In this document: one piece after another, positions 53,201-60,369 of the stretch
Layout of the letters: each line of letters starts with the position of its first letter
How positions within the stretch are numbered: the first letter of the stretch is position 1
NCBI GenBank assembly: GCA_035649895.1
Contig: DASRIS010000135.1
Location: forward strand, 10,798-74,797
DNA: 64,000 bases
Reading direction: 5' to 3'
Origin: DASSUC01 sp035649895
Lineage (GTDB): Bacteria; Actinomycetota; Actinomycetes; Mycobacteriales; Micromonosporaceae
Made by a program: the position numbers and the translations under genes
Notes under the pieces: model-generated
The model's input: only the letters and a program-made list of their open reading frames with translations
The model's database searches: none
What the model was told of the DNA's origin: nothing

Positions 53201-53323
53201 GCGCCGGTCACCATCAGCGAGATGCTGCCGACGCCGGACCAGCTGTGGCTGAGCGACGCGCAGGGCCGGCGGTACACGTCCGAGCTGCGGATCTGCGCGG
53301 TGGACCGGACAGGGAGGACCTGA
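47279..53323 (+). CDS. NRPS (C-A-PCP) fused to a LanB-type lantibiotic dehydratase N-terminal domain
   Basis: A protein of 2014 residues. The C domain (about 40-460) has QHAILDG at 171-177: the first His of HHxxxDG is Gln, the catalytic second His stays. The A domain (about 490-985) has YTSGSTGVPKG and NGYGPTENTTF; the pocket by eye is D-A-L-W-L-G-G-T-F, close to valine codes. The PCP has GGNS with Ser near 1084. A repetitive Pro/Ala/Gly linker (about 1120-1230) leads to about 790 residues resembling the LanB glutamylation domain: YLQRYCAKNDTIGFYGPVGW, then HPGVNTMRYATWVAYHP, then PRVTIDRLVVQRESWTFP, then GEMKPIFVDLANL, then SEMLPTPDQLWLSDAQGRR. No SpaB_C-type elimination domain follows. ATG 47279 has GGGAGAGG upstream. 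The stop overlaps the next NRPS start (TGATG). Confidence 0.9.
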   Translation: MGSGAMQVGTEGGSAAAHLAGAASGAGAARVAQAADAARVADRYALLPAQAGMLFNNLSGPAGVDIIQIVIGCPEPVDRAACEQAWRRAVERHPVLRTAFAFPRGQDPVQQVYADVDFRVEWHEVTGGAGAYLESFLRADRARPIDMSVAPVLRVSVLTAPEQHLTVVTFQHAILDGRSVQVLFAEVYADYDAVREGGDPPAFAPRPPYRDFAGWWEKQDPTADRAFWSDLLAGHAAPGPLPGQLCEPRNTAEPVSVELTLDEEVAAAVRAAAARAGVSVATMVNAAWALLLSRYRGADDVVFAVTRSCRRGTADGAEAMVGLLINSVPLRVRVRAGAKVAELLAEAAGRVAAVREHQLAPLGEIRRWAQLPTGATDTLVVFERQLIHTALTRVDPRFAGRTLTVHRQPSFPMTLYVFDEPAPRVTLIYDRCQFLPAAAERILHHVRQALVALAGDPDTRLADLALADAEEQALVTRGWNATARPYPRDATIGECFAAQAARTPDAVAVLAASGAGATAAGTTQLSYAELDAWANQLAHLLRKHGVGADDRVAVALPRDAGLVVALLAVVKAGGAYVPLDPANPPARTALVLADSGARAVLTSGELVAALPPADGVRVLALDALAADLARQPTTAPPSLARPNSLAYLSYTSGSTGVPKGVAVPHRAVLRLVHDPSFVSLGPGETLLQLAPVAFDASTLELWGSLLTGARLVVAPPGPLVLPQLAEVLREGGVTTLWLTSGLFHQVVELDVAALSGVRQLLAGGDVLAPAAVRAALRARGGQPVINGYGPTENTTFTACHRMTDPDEVPDRVPIGRPVQQTTAYVLDGRMRPVPIGVPGELYTGGDGLARGYVGRPALTAERFVPDPFGQCPGGRLYRTGDLARWRADGVLEFLGRVDAQVKIRGFRVEPGEVEAVLRGRPEVRDAVVVPRGGAEDRHLVAYLTAAEGSDPAVVVPALREYAGRALPAYLVPAAFVVLDALPLNANGKVDRAALPDPEPAAGAAAAAGAAAGTGAGAGAGAGTSAAAGTSAAAGISAAAGPTGHAPPAEPRSPVEVRLARIWGEILGAERVGRDDDFFARGGNSLAATRLVFRVRDAFGVDLPLLRLYQAPTLAGCAAAIDELSAAHTGPAGPTGPAGVASPTGVANPAVPAGPAAPATGGITRRDRSAYRVGGPAAPRRAAPPAPEEPAGPVRPAATMRAAEAIRPAEAIRPAEATRPAEAGAEVGAGLPAHLVPLATRRWALWRWVCLRSAGFPFALHDALASAELTAAADRLNAAEAARAEGAQELRQAYHRELALAERRLAHGLHEVAADPRFREAVAWQNRHALLTGVDALLRRDPQTVPRTGRYRKYEALVASYLQRYCAKNDTIGFYGPVGWTEIRDGAPAVEVRPVPGGELARRTVYFEDWALRALAEQYETAARPWLVPRRMPFVDVSLTPEGCWLRVPFAPPVPVSPLEAQVFQLVDGVRSAAGIAAAALAGPQGAGADRDQVLRVLAELHAARRIAWTLDVAPDDIHPEQTVRARLSQVTDPAVREPALAALDELEAARGAVAAATGDPRAVVDALGHLDETFTRLTGDAPTRRAGETYAGRTLVFEECLRPDDVTFGPGLLEPLREPLELVLEAARWFTAAGAALFHRACLEVYRERARASGSPVVPFAEFWVDAGDLIFNIPDELSQPLVKALQERWARVLALPRGVRRVDLTSAALRDAVRKEFSVARPGWPAAVEHSPDLMLAARDADAIRAGDFLGVLGELHPGVNTMRYATWVAYHPSPERMRAAVRADLGRPVVVLAPTAEQGGTPARLSNVLVADDDTQLVFAHDSSGYDPRRALFVGECDLVEAGGRLVVRRRGGGGDQDLVEVLADPLSLGIIQLFRIVPKAAYTPRVTIDRLVVQRESWTFPAGKLGFAGIVDEARRFLAARRWVTGCGLPRYVFARTAGEMKPIFVDLANLASVDLLARAVRRARRNRGEHAPVTISEMLPTPDQLWLSDAQGRRYTSELRICAVDRTGRT

Positions 53324-56300
53324 TGGAAACCGAGGTCTACGAGCTTCCGGTCTCGTTCGCGCAGCGGCGGATCTGGCTGCTCGACCAGTTCGACCCGGCG
53401 GGCGCGGCGTACCTGGTGCCGTGGCGGGTGGACCTGGACGGGCCGCTGGACCCGGATGCGCTGGCCGCCGCGCTCGACACCGTGGTCCAACGGCACGAGA
53501 CACTGCGTACGGTCTTCCGCAGCGTCGACGGCCAGCCGGTGCAGGTGGTCGGCGCGGGCACGGTCGAGCTGGGCCGGGTGGACCTGTCCGGCCGGGCGGA
53601 CCCGCAGGCGGCGGCCGCGGAGCACGTGGCGGCCGCGGCCCGGCAGCCGTTCGACCTCGCCGAGGGGCCGCTGCTGCGGGCGACGCTGCTGTGCCTGGCG
53701 CCGCAGCGGCACGTGCTGGTCCTGGTCACCCACCATGTGGTCGCCGACGGCTGGTCGTTTGGCCTGCTCTTCGCCGAGCTCGCCGGCTGCTACGCGGCCG
53801 AGGTGGACGGCGTGCCGGCGAGCCTGCCCGAGCTCGCGGTGCAGTACGGCGACTTCGCGCTGTGGCAGCAGGACCGCTGGGAGGAGGGCGGGTACGCCGA
53901 AGACGAGCGGTACTGGCGGGACCAGCTGGACGGCGCGCCCACCACGCTCACCCTGCCGGCCGACCGTCCCCGACCGCCCCGGCAGTCGTACCGGGGAGCC
54001 TGCCTGGACGTGACCGTCCCGCCGGAGCTCGCCGAGGAGCTGCGGCGGCTCGCCCGCGGCAGCGGCGCCACGCTGTTCATGACGCTGCTCGCGGTCTTCG
54101 TGACCGTGCTGTCCCGTTATACCGGCCAGCGCGACCTGCTGGTGGGCGTACCGGTGGCCGGCCGGACCCGGCCGGAGACCGAGCACCTCGTCGGGCTGTT
54201 CATGAACACCCTGGCGCTGCGCGTGCGGCTGGGAGGCAACCCTTCCTTCACCGAGCTGCTCGCTGCGGTGCGCCGGGACACCGCGGCTGCCCTGGCCCAC
54301 CAGGAGCTGCCGTTCGAGCGGGTGGTGGAGCTGCTCCAGCCAGAGCGCAGCCTGGCCCGCTCCCCGGTGGTCCAGGTGATGTTCGCGCTGGAGGAGATGC
54401 CGGCCCCGGGCACGACCGGTGGCGTGCGCTGGACGCCGTCCATTGTGGACAACGGCACCGCCAAGATGGACCTGACGCTGACCATGACCGAGACCGGTGG
54501 CGAGCTGGCCGGGCGGCTGGCCTACGACGCCGACCTGTTCACCCCGGAGTGGGTGGAGCGCTTCGCCGCCTGCCTGCTCACCGTCCTGCGCGGTGTGGTC
54601 GCCGACCCCTCGGTACGGGTCGGCGATGTGGAGCTGCTGCCGGTGCCGCTGCGGGAGCAGGTGCTCGGCGAGTGGGGCACCGGACCGGCGACCGCGCCGG
54701 CCGGGGACGTGGCGGCACTGCTCGCCGAGGCGCTGCACGGTCCCAGCAGCACCCGCCCGGCGGTGGTCGCCACTGACGCCACGGTCAGCCGGGCCGCCAC
54801 GGTCAGCCGGGCCGCCACGCTCAGCCGGGCCGCCACGGTCCGCTGGGCCGGGCACCTCGGCGACCTGCTGCGCCGCCACGGCGTCGGCCCGGAGGTCCCG
54901 GTCGGGCTGTGCCTGCCGCGTACTGCCACGCTGGTCCCCGCGCTGCTCGGCGTCTGGTGGGCCGGCGGCGCGTACGTGCCGCTCGACCCGGCGTACCCGG
55001 CCGAACGGTTGCGGCTGATGGTGGCCGACTCCGGGCTGCGGGTCCTGCTCACCGACGCCAGCCTCGCCGGCCTGGTGGCCGAGGTGGCCGGCCCCGAGGT
55101 GACGGTTCTGACCGTGGACGCCGCCGGCTGGGCGGACGGGCCGGGGGGCGCCGGCGGCTGGGCGGACCGGCCCGAGGACTCCACCACCGGGGCGGGCGGG
55201 CCGCTGCCTGCACCACTGCCGGTGCCGCCCGAGGCGCTGGCGTACACGATCTTCACTTCCGGGTCGACCGGGCGGCCGAAGGGGGTCGGGGTGCCCCGTG
55301 GCGCGGTGGACACGCTGTTGCGGGCCTTCCGTTCCGCGGTCGGCCTGGACGCCTCGGACCGTCTGGTCGCGGTCACCACGCTGTCGTTCGACATCGCCGT
55401 ACTAGAGCTGCTCCTGCCCTTGGTGTGCGGGGCGCAGGTCGTGGTCGCCGACTCGGACACGGCGGGCGACGGTGCGGCACTGCGCCAGCTCCTGGCGGAC
55501 TCGCGCGCCACCGCCATGCAGGCCACCCCCGCCACCTGGCGCATGCTCGACGCGGCCGGCGGCATCCCGGCCGGCGTGCGGGTACGGCTCTGCGGCGGCG
55601 AGGCACTCCCCGCCGACCTGGTCGGAGTGCTGACCGCGGACGGGGCCGAGGTCTGGAACGTCTACGGGCCGACCGAGACGACCGTATGGTCCGCCGCCGG
55701 CCGGGTCGCCTCCGGGGCACCGGTCGAGGTGGGGCCGCCGATCCCCGGCACCCGGATGTACGTGCTCGACCCCGCGCTGCGTCCGGTGCCGCCCGGGGTC
55801 GTCGGCGAGGTGTACCTCGGCGGCGCCGGGGTTGCCCGCGGCTACCACAGGCGCGCCGGCATGACGGCCGAGCGCTTCCTCCCCGACCCGTTCGCCGACC
55901 GGCCGGGGGCCCGGCTCTACCGCACCGGGGACCTGGCGCGGTGGCGGGAGAACGGGCGCCTGGACCTGCTCGGCCGGGCGGACCACCAGGTGAAGGTGCG
56001 CGGCTTCCGGATCGAGACCGGTGAGGTCGAGGCGGTGCTGGGCCGGCACCGGGCGGTCCGCCAGGCCGTAGTCACCCCGCACGCCGAGGTTGACAGCGGT
56101 GGATCCACCGCCGGCTTGGTAGCGTACGTCGTGCCCACCGATCCCGCACAGCCCCCGGTGGACGTCGCTGAGCTGCGCCGGCATCTGCGGCTGCACCTAC
56201 CGGAGTACATGATCCCTAGCGTGTTCGTCACGCTGCCGGAGCTGCCGCTGACCCCCAACGGCAAGGTGGACCGCAACCGGCTGCCCGCCCCGGTCTGGGG

Positions 56301-56706
56301 GGTCGACGAGACCAGCGACCACCAGCCGCCGCAGACCCCGGTGCAGCGCCGGCTCGCCGAGATCTGGTCCGAGCTGCTGCCGCTGGCCGGTCGCATCGGC
56401 ATCCACGACAACTTCTTCACCCTGGGCGGCCACTCGCTGACCGCGACCCAGATGATCGCCCGGATCCGGGCCGCCTTCGGCAAGCAGCTGCGGCTGCGGG
56501 TGCTCTTCGAACGATCGACGATCGCGGAGCTGGCCGAGTTCCTCGAGCCCGGCGCTGCGAGCGGGACGCTGGGAGGCGTCGAACGGTCGCCGGTCGCCGC
56601 CTCGGCTCCCGTTGCCGACCCCGGAGCGGCAGAGGAGCTGCGCGGGCTCGCCGACGTCGACCTCGACGACCTGCTGCGGACACTGGCCCCCGAGGACAAC
56701 GGCTGA
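53323..56706 (+). CDS. Non-ribosomal peptide synthetase, C-A-PCP
   Basis: A protein of 1127 residues. C domain about 1-430 with HHVVADG near 137. The A domain (about 470-960) has FTSGSTGRPKG and NVYGPTETTVW; the pocket by eye is D-I-L-Q-L-G-V-V-W, close to glycine codes. PCP LGGHSL has its Ser near 1038. No thioesterase or epimerase follows; the last 50 residues end in an acidic helix VDLDDLLRTLAPED that may be a docking segment. The beginning of the A domain is abnormal: the usual LTYxEL motif is replaced by four copies of a six-residue repeat. It starts at the stop of the LanB-fused NRPS with AGGGAGG upstream. The chain probably passes to another NRPS protein, possibly the 1930-5910 release module. 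Confidence 0.93.
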   Translation: METEVYELPVSFAQRRIWLLDQFDPAGAAYLVPWRVDLDGPLDPDALAAALDTVVQRHETLRTVFRSVDGQPVQVVGAGTVELGRVDLSGRADPQAAAAEHVAAAARQPFDLAEGPLLRATLLCLAPQRHVLVLVTHHVVADGWSFGLLFAELAGCYAAEVDGVPASLPELAVQYGDFALWQQDRWEEGGYAEDERYWRDQLDGAPTTLTLPADRPRPPRQSYRGACLDVTVPPELAEELRRLARGSGATLFMTLLAVFVTVLSRYTGQRDLLVGVPVAGRTRPETEHLVGLFMNTLALRVRLGGNPSFTELLAAVRRDTAAALAHQELPFERVVELLQPERSLARSPVVQVMFALEEMPAPGTTGGVRWTPSIVDNGTAKMDLTLTMTETGGELAGRLAYDADLFTPEWVERFAACLLTVLRGVVADPSVRVGDVELLPVPLREQVLGEWGTGPATAPAGDVAALLAEALHGPSSTRPAVVATDATVSRAATVSRAATLSRAATVRWAGHLGDLLRRHGVGPEVPVGLCLPRTATLVPALLGVWWAGGAYVPLDPAYPAERLRLMVADSGLRVLLTDASLAGLVAEVAGPEVTVLTVDAAGWADGPGGAGGWADRPEDSTTGAGGPLPAPLPVPPEALAYTIFTSGSTGRPKGVGVPRGAVDTLLRAFRSAVGLDASDRLVAVTTLSFDIAVLELLLPLVCGAQVVVADSDTAGDGAALRQLLADSRATAMQATPATWRMLDAAGGIPAGVRVRLCGGEALPADLVGVLTADGAEVWNVYGPTETTVWSAAGRVASGAPVEVGPPIPGTRMYVLDPALRPVPPGVVGEVYLGGAGVARGYHRRAGMTAERFLPDPFADRPGARLYRTGDLARWRENGRLDLLGRADHQVKVRGFRIETGEVEAVLGRHRAVRQAVVTPHAEVDSGGSTAGLVAYVVPTDPAQPPVDVAELRRHLRLHLPEYMIPSVFVTLPELPLTPNGKVDRNRLPAPVWGVDETSDHQPPQTPVQRRLAEIWSELLPLAGRIGIHDNFFTLGGHSLTATQMIARIRAAFGKQLRLRVLFERSTIAELAEFLEPGAASGTLGGVERSPVAASAPVADPGAAEELRGLADVDLDDLLRTLAPEDNG
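54778..54849 (+). repeat. Four 18-bp tandem repeats inside the A domain
   Basis: Units beginning GCCACGGTCAGCCGGGCC are repeated four times with a few changes in the last two. They encode Ala-Thr-Val-Ser-Arg-Ala repeats where the first adenylation core motif is expected. Confidence 0.9.
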
Positions 56707-56723
56707 CCGTACGAGGTGCGCCT

Positions 56724-56786
56724 TGATCATTGGACGCCCACCAACTATCCGTCCGGCGTGTCGTGTCGGTAGGTGTCCAATGATCA
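56724..56786. repeat. 63-bp hairpin element, copy 2
   Basis: The same length and the same outer sequences as the copy at 17030 (TGATCATTGGACGCCCACC and GGTAGGTGTCCAATGATCA), and a shared central CCGGCGTGT. The inner stem bases differ and do not pair here, unlike copy 1. It lies between the convergent NRPS and exonuclease genes. Confidence 0.8.
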
Positions 56787-56805
56787 GGGCGCAGGCTCGC
56801 TCGCC

Positions 56806-57630
56806 TCAACCCGGCGGCGCCAGGTCCACCACGATCGGGGCGTGGTCGGACGGCCCGGTGCCCTTGCGCGCCTCCCGGTCGACGTACGCGTCGCTGACGC
56901 GACCCGCCACGTCGGCCGTCGCGTACACCAGGTCGATGCGCATGCCCTTGTTCTGGTGGAACATCCCGGCCCGGTAGTCCCAGTAGGTGAACGGGTGTGG
57001 CCCCTTCATCGGCCGCGGCACCACGTCGGTCAGGCCCACGCCGCGGATCTCGGCGAGCGCCTTGCGCTCGGCCGGGGTGACGTGGGTGGAGCCGACGAAG
57101 CGGGCCGGGTCCCAGACGTCGGCGTCGGCCGGCGCCACGTTGAAGTCCCCGCACACGACCAACGGCCCGCTGCCGGCTGGCAACGGCTTGCCGCCGGCCA
57201 GCCCTGGCCCGCTGCCGGCCAGCTCCGCCGCGAGCGCGGCGCGCAGGGCGGCGAGCCAGTCCAGCTTGTACGTGAAGTGCGGCGAGTCCGGCACCCGCCC
57301 GTTGGGCACGTACACCGACCAGACCCGCAGGCCGGCGCAGGTGGCCGAGATGGCGCGCGTCTCGGGCTCAGGGAAGCCCGGCTCGCCCGGGTACCCGCGG
57401 GCGACCGCCTCGACGCCCACCCGGGACAGGATCGCCACCCCGTTCCACCGGCCGTCACCATGGCAGGCGCTGGCGTAGCCGAGCGCCGCGACCTCGTCCA
57501 CGGGGAAGCCGCTGTCGGCGACCTTGGTCTCCTGCAGGCACAGCACGTCCGGGCGTACGTCGGCCAGCCAGGCCAGCAGGCGGGGCAGCCGGGCCCGCAG
57601 CGAGTTGACGTTCCAGGTGGCCAGGCGCAT
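56806..57630 (-). CDS. xthA: Exodeoxyribonuclease III
   Basis: A 274-residue AP endonuclease/3'-5' exonuclease of base excision repair. MRLATWNVNSLRARL, LQETK (metal Glu), CGDFNVAP (Asp/Asn), YWDYRAG, RIDLVY and SDHAPI (catalytic His) are all in order. A Gly/Ala/Pro-rich insertion sits near residues 145-160. A housekeeping gene, so it probably marks the edge of the NRPS region. ATG 57630 gives the normal length. Confidence 0.95.
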   Translation of the reverse strand: MRLATWNVNSLRARLPRLLAWLADVRPDVLCLQETKVADSGFPVDEVAALGYASACHGDGRWNGVAILSRVGVEAVARGYPGEPGFPEPETRAISATCAGLRVWSVYVPNGRVPDSPHFTYKLDWLAALRAALAAELAGSGPGLAGGKPLPAGSGPLVVCGDFNVAPADADVWDPARFVGSTHVTPAERKALAEIRGVGLTDVVPRPMKGPHPFTYWDYRAGMFHQNKGMRIDLVYATADVAGRVSDAYVDREARKGTGPSDHAPIVVDLAPPG

Positions 57631-57876
57631 GCCCCCAGCCTGCCCGATCGGCCGTACGGCCGCCCGGCGCCCCCGTAGGGCTGACCGCGCCCGGCCGGCG
57701 GGGCCGGTCCTTCGTGGTAACCCAGACATCTTGGTCGCCACCGTTGGCCATTCGGCCGCCCCCCGTGGCACTATCGCCACGCAGCTCGATCCACAACGGC
57801 CGAACGCACCGATGAAGGACCGGTGTACGCACGGCGCGGGCCGCCGGCGGTCCACCCCGGCGGCAGGGGAGGGGTG

Positions 57877-59667
57877 ATGACGCCAGACGCCGCTGACCAC
57901 GTCGCGATCGTGGGCCTGGCGTGCCGGGTTCCCGGCGCTGCCGACGCCACCACACTGTGGCGCAACCTGTGCGCCGGGGTCGACTCGGTGCGCCGGTTCA
58001 CCGCCGAGGAGCTCTGCGCCGCCGGGGTGGCCAAGGAGCTCATCGACGACCCCCGGTACGTGCCGGCCTTCGGCCACCTGGACGGGCTGGCCGACTTTGA
58101 CGCGCCGCTGTTCGGCTACGGCGACCACGACGCGGCCCTGCTCGACCCGCAGCAGCGGCTCTTCCTCGAGGTGGCCTGGTCCGCCGTTGAGGACGCCGGG
58201 TACGACCCGGCCCGGGTCAACGCGCCGGTCGGCGTGTTCGCCGGCGCGGGCGCGAACCGCTATGTGCTGCACCACCTCATCGGCAACCCGGCCGTGGGGC
58301 CGGCCGGGTGGCTGCCGGAGGACTGGGACGACGCGCTCTCCGGCTGGACCCCGGACTACCTGCCGCTGCGGGTGGCGTACCGGCTCGGGCTGACCGGCCC
58401 GGCGGTCGCGGTGCAGACCGCCTGCTCGTCCTCGCTCGTGGCGGTGTGCCTGGCCGCGCAGAGCCTGCTCGACTACCGGTGTGACCTGGCCATCGCCGGC
58501 GGGGCGGCGGTCGTGTCGACCCGGGGCGTGGGCTACCGGCACCGGCCGGGCGGGACGCTGTCGGCCGACGGCGTGTGCCGCGCCTTCGACGTCGACGCCA
58601 GCGGCCAGGTCTTCGGCAACGGGGCCGGTGCCGTGGTGCTCAAGCGCCTGCCCGAGGCCCTGGCCGACGGGGACCACGTGCACGCCGTGCTGGCCGGGTG
58701 GGCGGTCACCAACGACGGCGGTGACCGCGCGGGCTTCACCGCGCCGGGCGTGGCCGGGCACGCGGGCGCGGTCGCCGAGGCGCTGGCCGCCGCCGGCGTA
58801 CGCCCGGAGGACGTGGGCTTTGTCGAGGGGCACGGCAGCGGCACCCCGGTCGGCGACGCGATCGAGGTCGACGCGCTGACCCGCGCGTTCCGCGCCGGAG
58901 CCGGGCAGGGCGCGGGCTGGTGCGCGCTCGGCTCGGTAAAGACCAACCTGGGCAACCTCGACGCGGCGGCGGGCATCGTGGGCCTGATCAAGGCGGCGTA
59001 CGCGGTGCGCCACGGCGTCGTACCGGCGACCCTGCACTTCACCCGGGCGCATCCGGAGACCGGGCTGGCGGCGAGCCCGTTCTTCGTGAACACCGGGACC
59101 GTCCCGTGGCCGCTGCCGGGCAGCCCCCGGTGGGCCGGGGTCAGCTCGGTCGGGCTGGGCGGGACCAACGCCCACGTGGTGCTGGCCGAGCCGGCACAGC
59201 GGCCGGCCGCGCCGGCACCGCCCGGCGGATGGTGCCTGCTCCCGCTGTCAGCCGGCTCAGCGGCGGCCCTGCGGGAGCTAGCCGCCCGCCTCGCGGAGCA
59301 CCTCACCGCCTGCCCGGCCGGGCCGCCGGGTACACCAACCGGGCCGCCGGGTACACCAACCGGGCAACCGGACACGGCGCTGGCCGACGTGGCGTACACG
59401 CTTGCGGTCGGGCGGCGGGCGCTGCTGCACCGCGCCGCGGTGCTCTGCCGCGACCAGGCCTCCGCCGTGGCCGGGTTGTCGGCGGTGGCCGGCGGCGACC
59501 AGGCACCCCTCGTCGACGGGGCGCCCACCGCACTGCGCGACCAGGCGGACGCCTGGCTGCGGGGGCACCCGGTGCCGGCGGCCGGTGGCCGCCGGGTGCC
59601 GTTGCCGACCTACCCGTTCCAGCGGCGGCGGCACTGGGTCGACCCGCCGGAGCCGGGCGACCGCTGA
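57877..59667 (+). CDS. Truncated type I PKS: ketosynthase with the acyltransferase missing
   Basis: A protein of 596 residues. KS about 1-430 has the active Cys in TACSSS and His in EGHGSGTPVGD, but the second catalytic His (normally in NxGH) is Asn in KTNLGNLDAAAG. After the KS come the KS-AT linker (LSAGSAAALRELAARLAEHL, DVAYTLAVGRRALLHRA) and then at once the post-AT segment VPLPTYPFQRRRHWV. The roughly 300-residue acyltransferase between them is absent, and no reductive or carrier domain follows. It may be a non-elongating (KS0-like) or decayed protein. ATG has AGGGGAGGGG upstream. A tandem PPGTPTG repeat lies in the linker. Confidence 0.88.
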   Translation: MTPDAADHVAIVGLACRVPGAADATTLWRNLCAGVDSVRRFTAEELCAAGVAKELIDDPRYVPAFGHLDGLADFDAPLFGYGDHDAALLDPQQRLFLEVAWSAVEDAGYDPARVNAPVGVFAGAGANRYVLHHLIGNPAVGPAGWLPEDWDDALSGWTPDYLPLRVAYRLGLTGPAVAVQTACSSSLVAVCLAAQSLLDYRCDLAIAGGAAVVSTRGVGYRHRPGGTLSADGVCRAFDVDASGQVFGNGAGAVVLKRLPEALADGDHVHAVLAGWAVTNDGGDRAGFTAPGVAGHAGAVAEALAAAGVRPEDVGFVEGHGSGTPVGDAIEVDALTRAFRAGAGQGAGWCALGSVKTNLGNLDAAAGIVGLIKAAYAVRHGVVPATLHFTRAHPETGLAASPFFVNTGTVPWPLPGSPRWAGVSSVGLGGTNAHVVLAEPAQRPAAPAPPGGWCLLPLSAGSAAALRELAARLAEHLTACPAGPPGTPTGPPGTPTGQPDTALADVAYTLAVGRRALLHRAAVLCRDQASAVAGLSAVAGGDQAPLVDGAPTALRDQADAWLRGHPVPAAGGRRVPLPTYPFQRRRHWVDPPEPGDR

Positions 59668-59690
59668 CCCGCCGGGGCCGGGCGACCGCT
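59641..59690. repeat. 25-bp tandem duplication across the PKS stop codon
   Basis: Two 25-bp units beginning GACCCGCCGG differ at one position. The TGA stop lies at the junction and is repeated at the end of the second unit. Confidence 0.85.
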
Positions 59691-59708
59691 GACCCGCCGC
59701 CGGGGTGG

Positions 59709-60218
59709 CTACGCCGCCACCAGGCCCAGCAGCCAGATAACCGCGATCATCAGGCACCCGGCCAGCTCGATCAGCATGGACAGGCCGGCGGCGCGCAGCG
59801 CGTGCTTCGTCGACGGCCAGGCCAGCCGCGGGTCGGCCAGCCGGACCCGCTCGGCCAGCCAGATGCCGAGCACGAACCCGAGGAACAGCCCCACCACCGG
59901 CACCACGAAGAACCCCACCAGGCCGAGCAGCCCGCCCATGAGCAGCGACCGGTTGGGCACGCCCGCGTTGCGGAGGTTGCGCCCGGGCCAGGAGTACTTG
60001 GCCACCGCCGCGCCCAGCGCGATGAGCGTCACCACGCTGAGCACCAGCCACCTCACCAACCCGCCACCGCCGAAGACGGCCCAGGCCAGCACGCCACCCC
60101 AGCACAGGGGCAGGGCCGGCAGACCGGGTACGACGACGCCGAGGATGCCGGCGAGGATGGCGAGCCCGCTCAGCAGGGTGACGGTCGAGTGCATGTCGGT
60201 GAGGTCCACGCCGTTCAC
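59709..60218 (-). CDS. DUF456-family membrane protein
   Basis: A protein of about 169 residues, almost entirely hydrophobic, with four or five membrane segments. The glycine-rich pattern GILGVVVPGLPALPLCWGGVLAW near the start and VVGLFLGFVLGIWLAE later are typical of DUF456. The function of the family is not known. The start is uncertain among GTG 60218, GTG 60209 and ATG 60194. Confidence 0.78.
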   Translation of the reverse strand: MNGVDLTDMHSTVTLLSGLAILAGILGVVVPGLPALPLCWGGVLAWAVFGGGGLVRWLVLSVVTLIALGAAVAKYSWPGRNLRNAGVPNRSLLMGGLLGLVGFFVVPVVGLFLGFVLGIWLAERVRLADPRLAWPSTKHALRAAGLSMLIELAGCLMIAVIWLLGLVAA

Positions 60219-60369
60219 CCTGCCGCCCCGGCGGTACCCGCGCCAGCCGGGATCATGCCGGCGTGTCGTGTGACGACTCTCCAGATAGGAGTTTCTACGA
60301 CCGGTTTTCAGGGGAAAGGTGGGACTCACTCACCGGCTGGGGAGGCCGGTGCTATAGGGGAGGCCCCAA

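Noticed and set aside
51799..53322. Extension of the 53323 NRPS frame upstream into the LanB-fused gene
   Set aside because: The upstream part is a low-complexity Arg/Gly/Ala shadow of the LanB-like domain; the real gene starts at ATG 53323 with AGGGAGG before it.
47279..53323. A complete class I lanthipeptide system
   Set aside because: No LanA precursor peptide, LanC cyclase or elimination domain is in the window; only the N-terminal LanB-like domain is seen.
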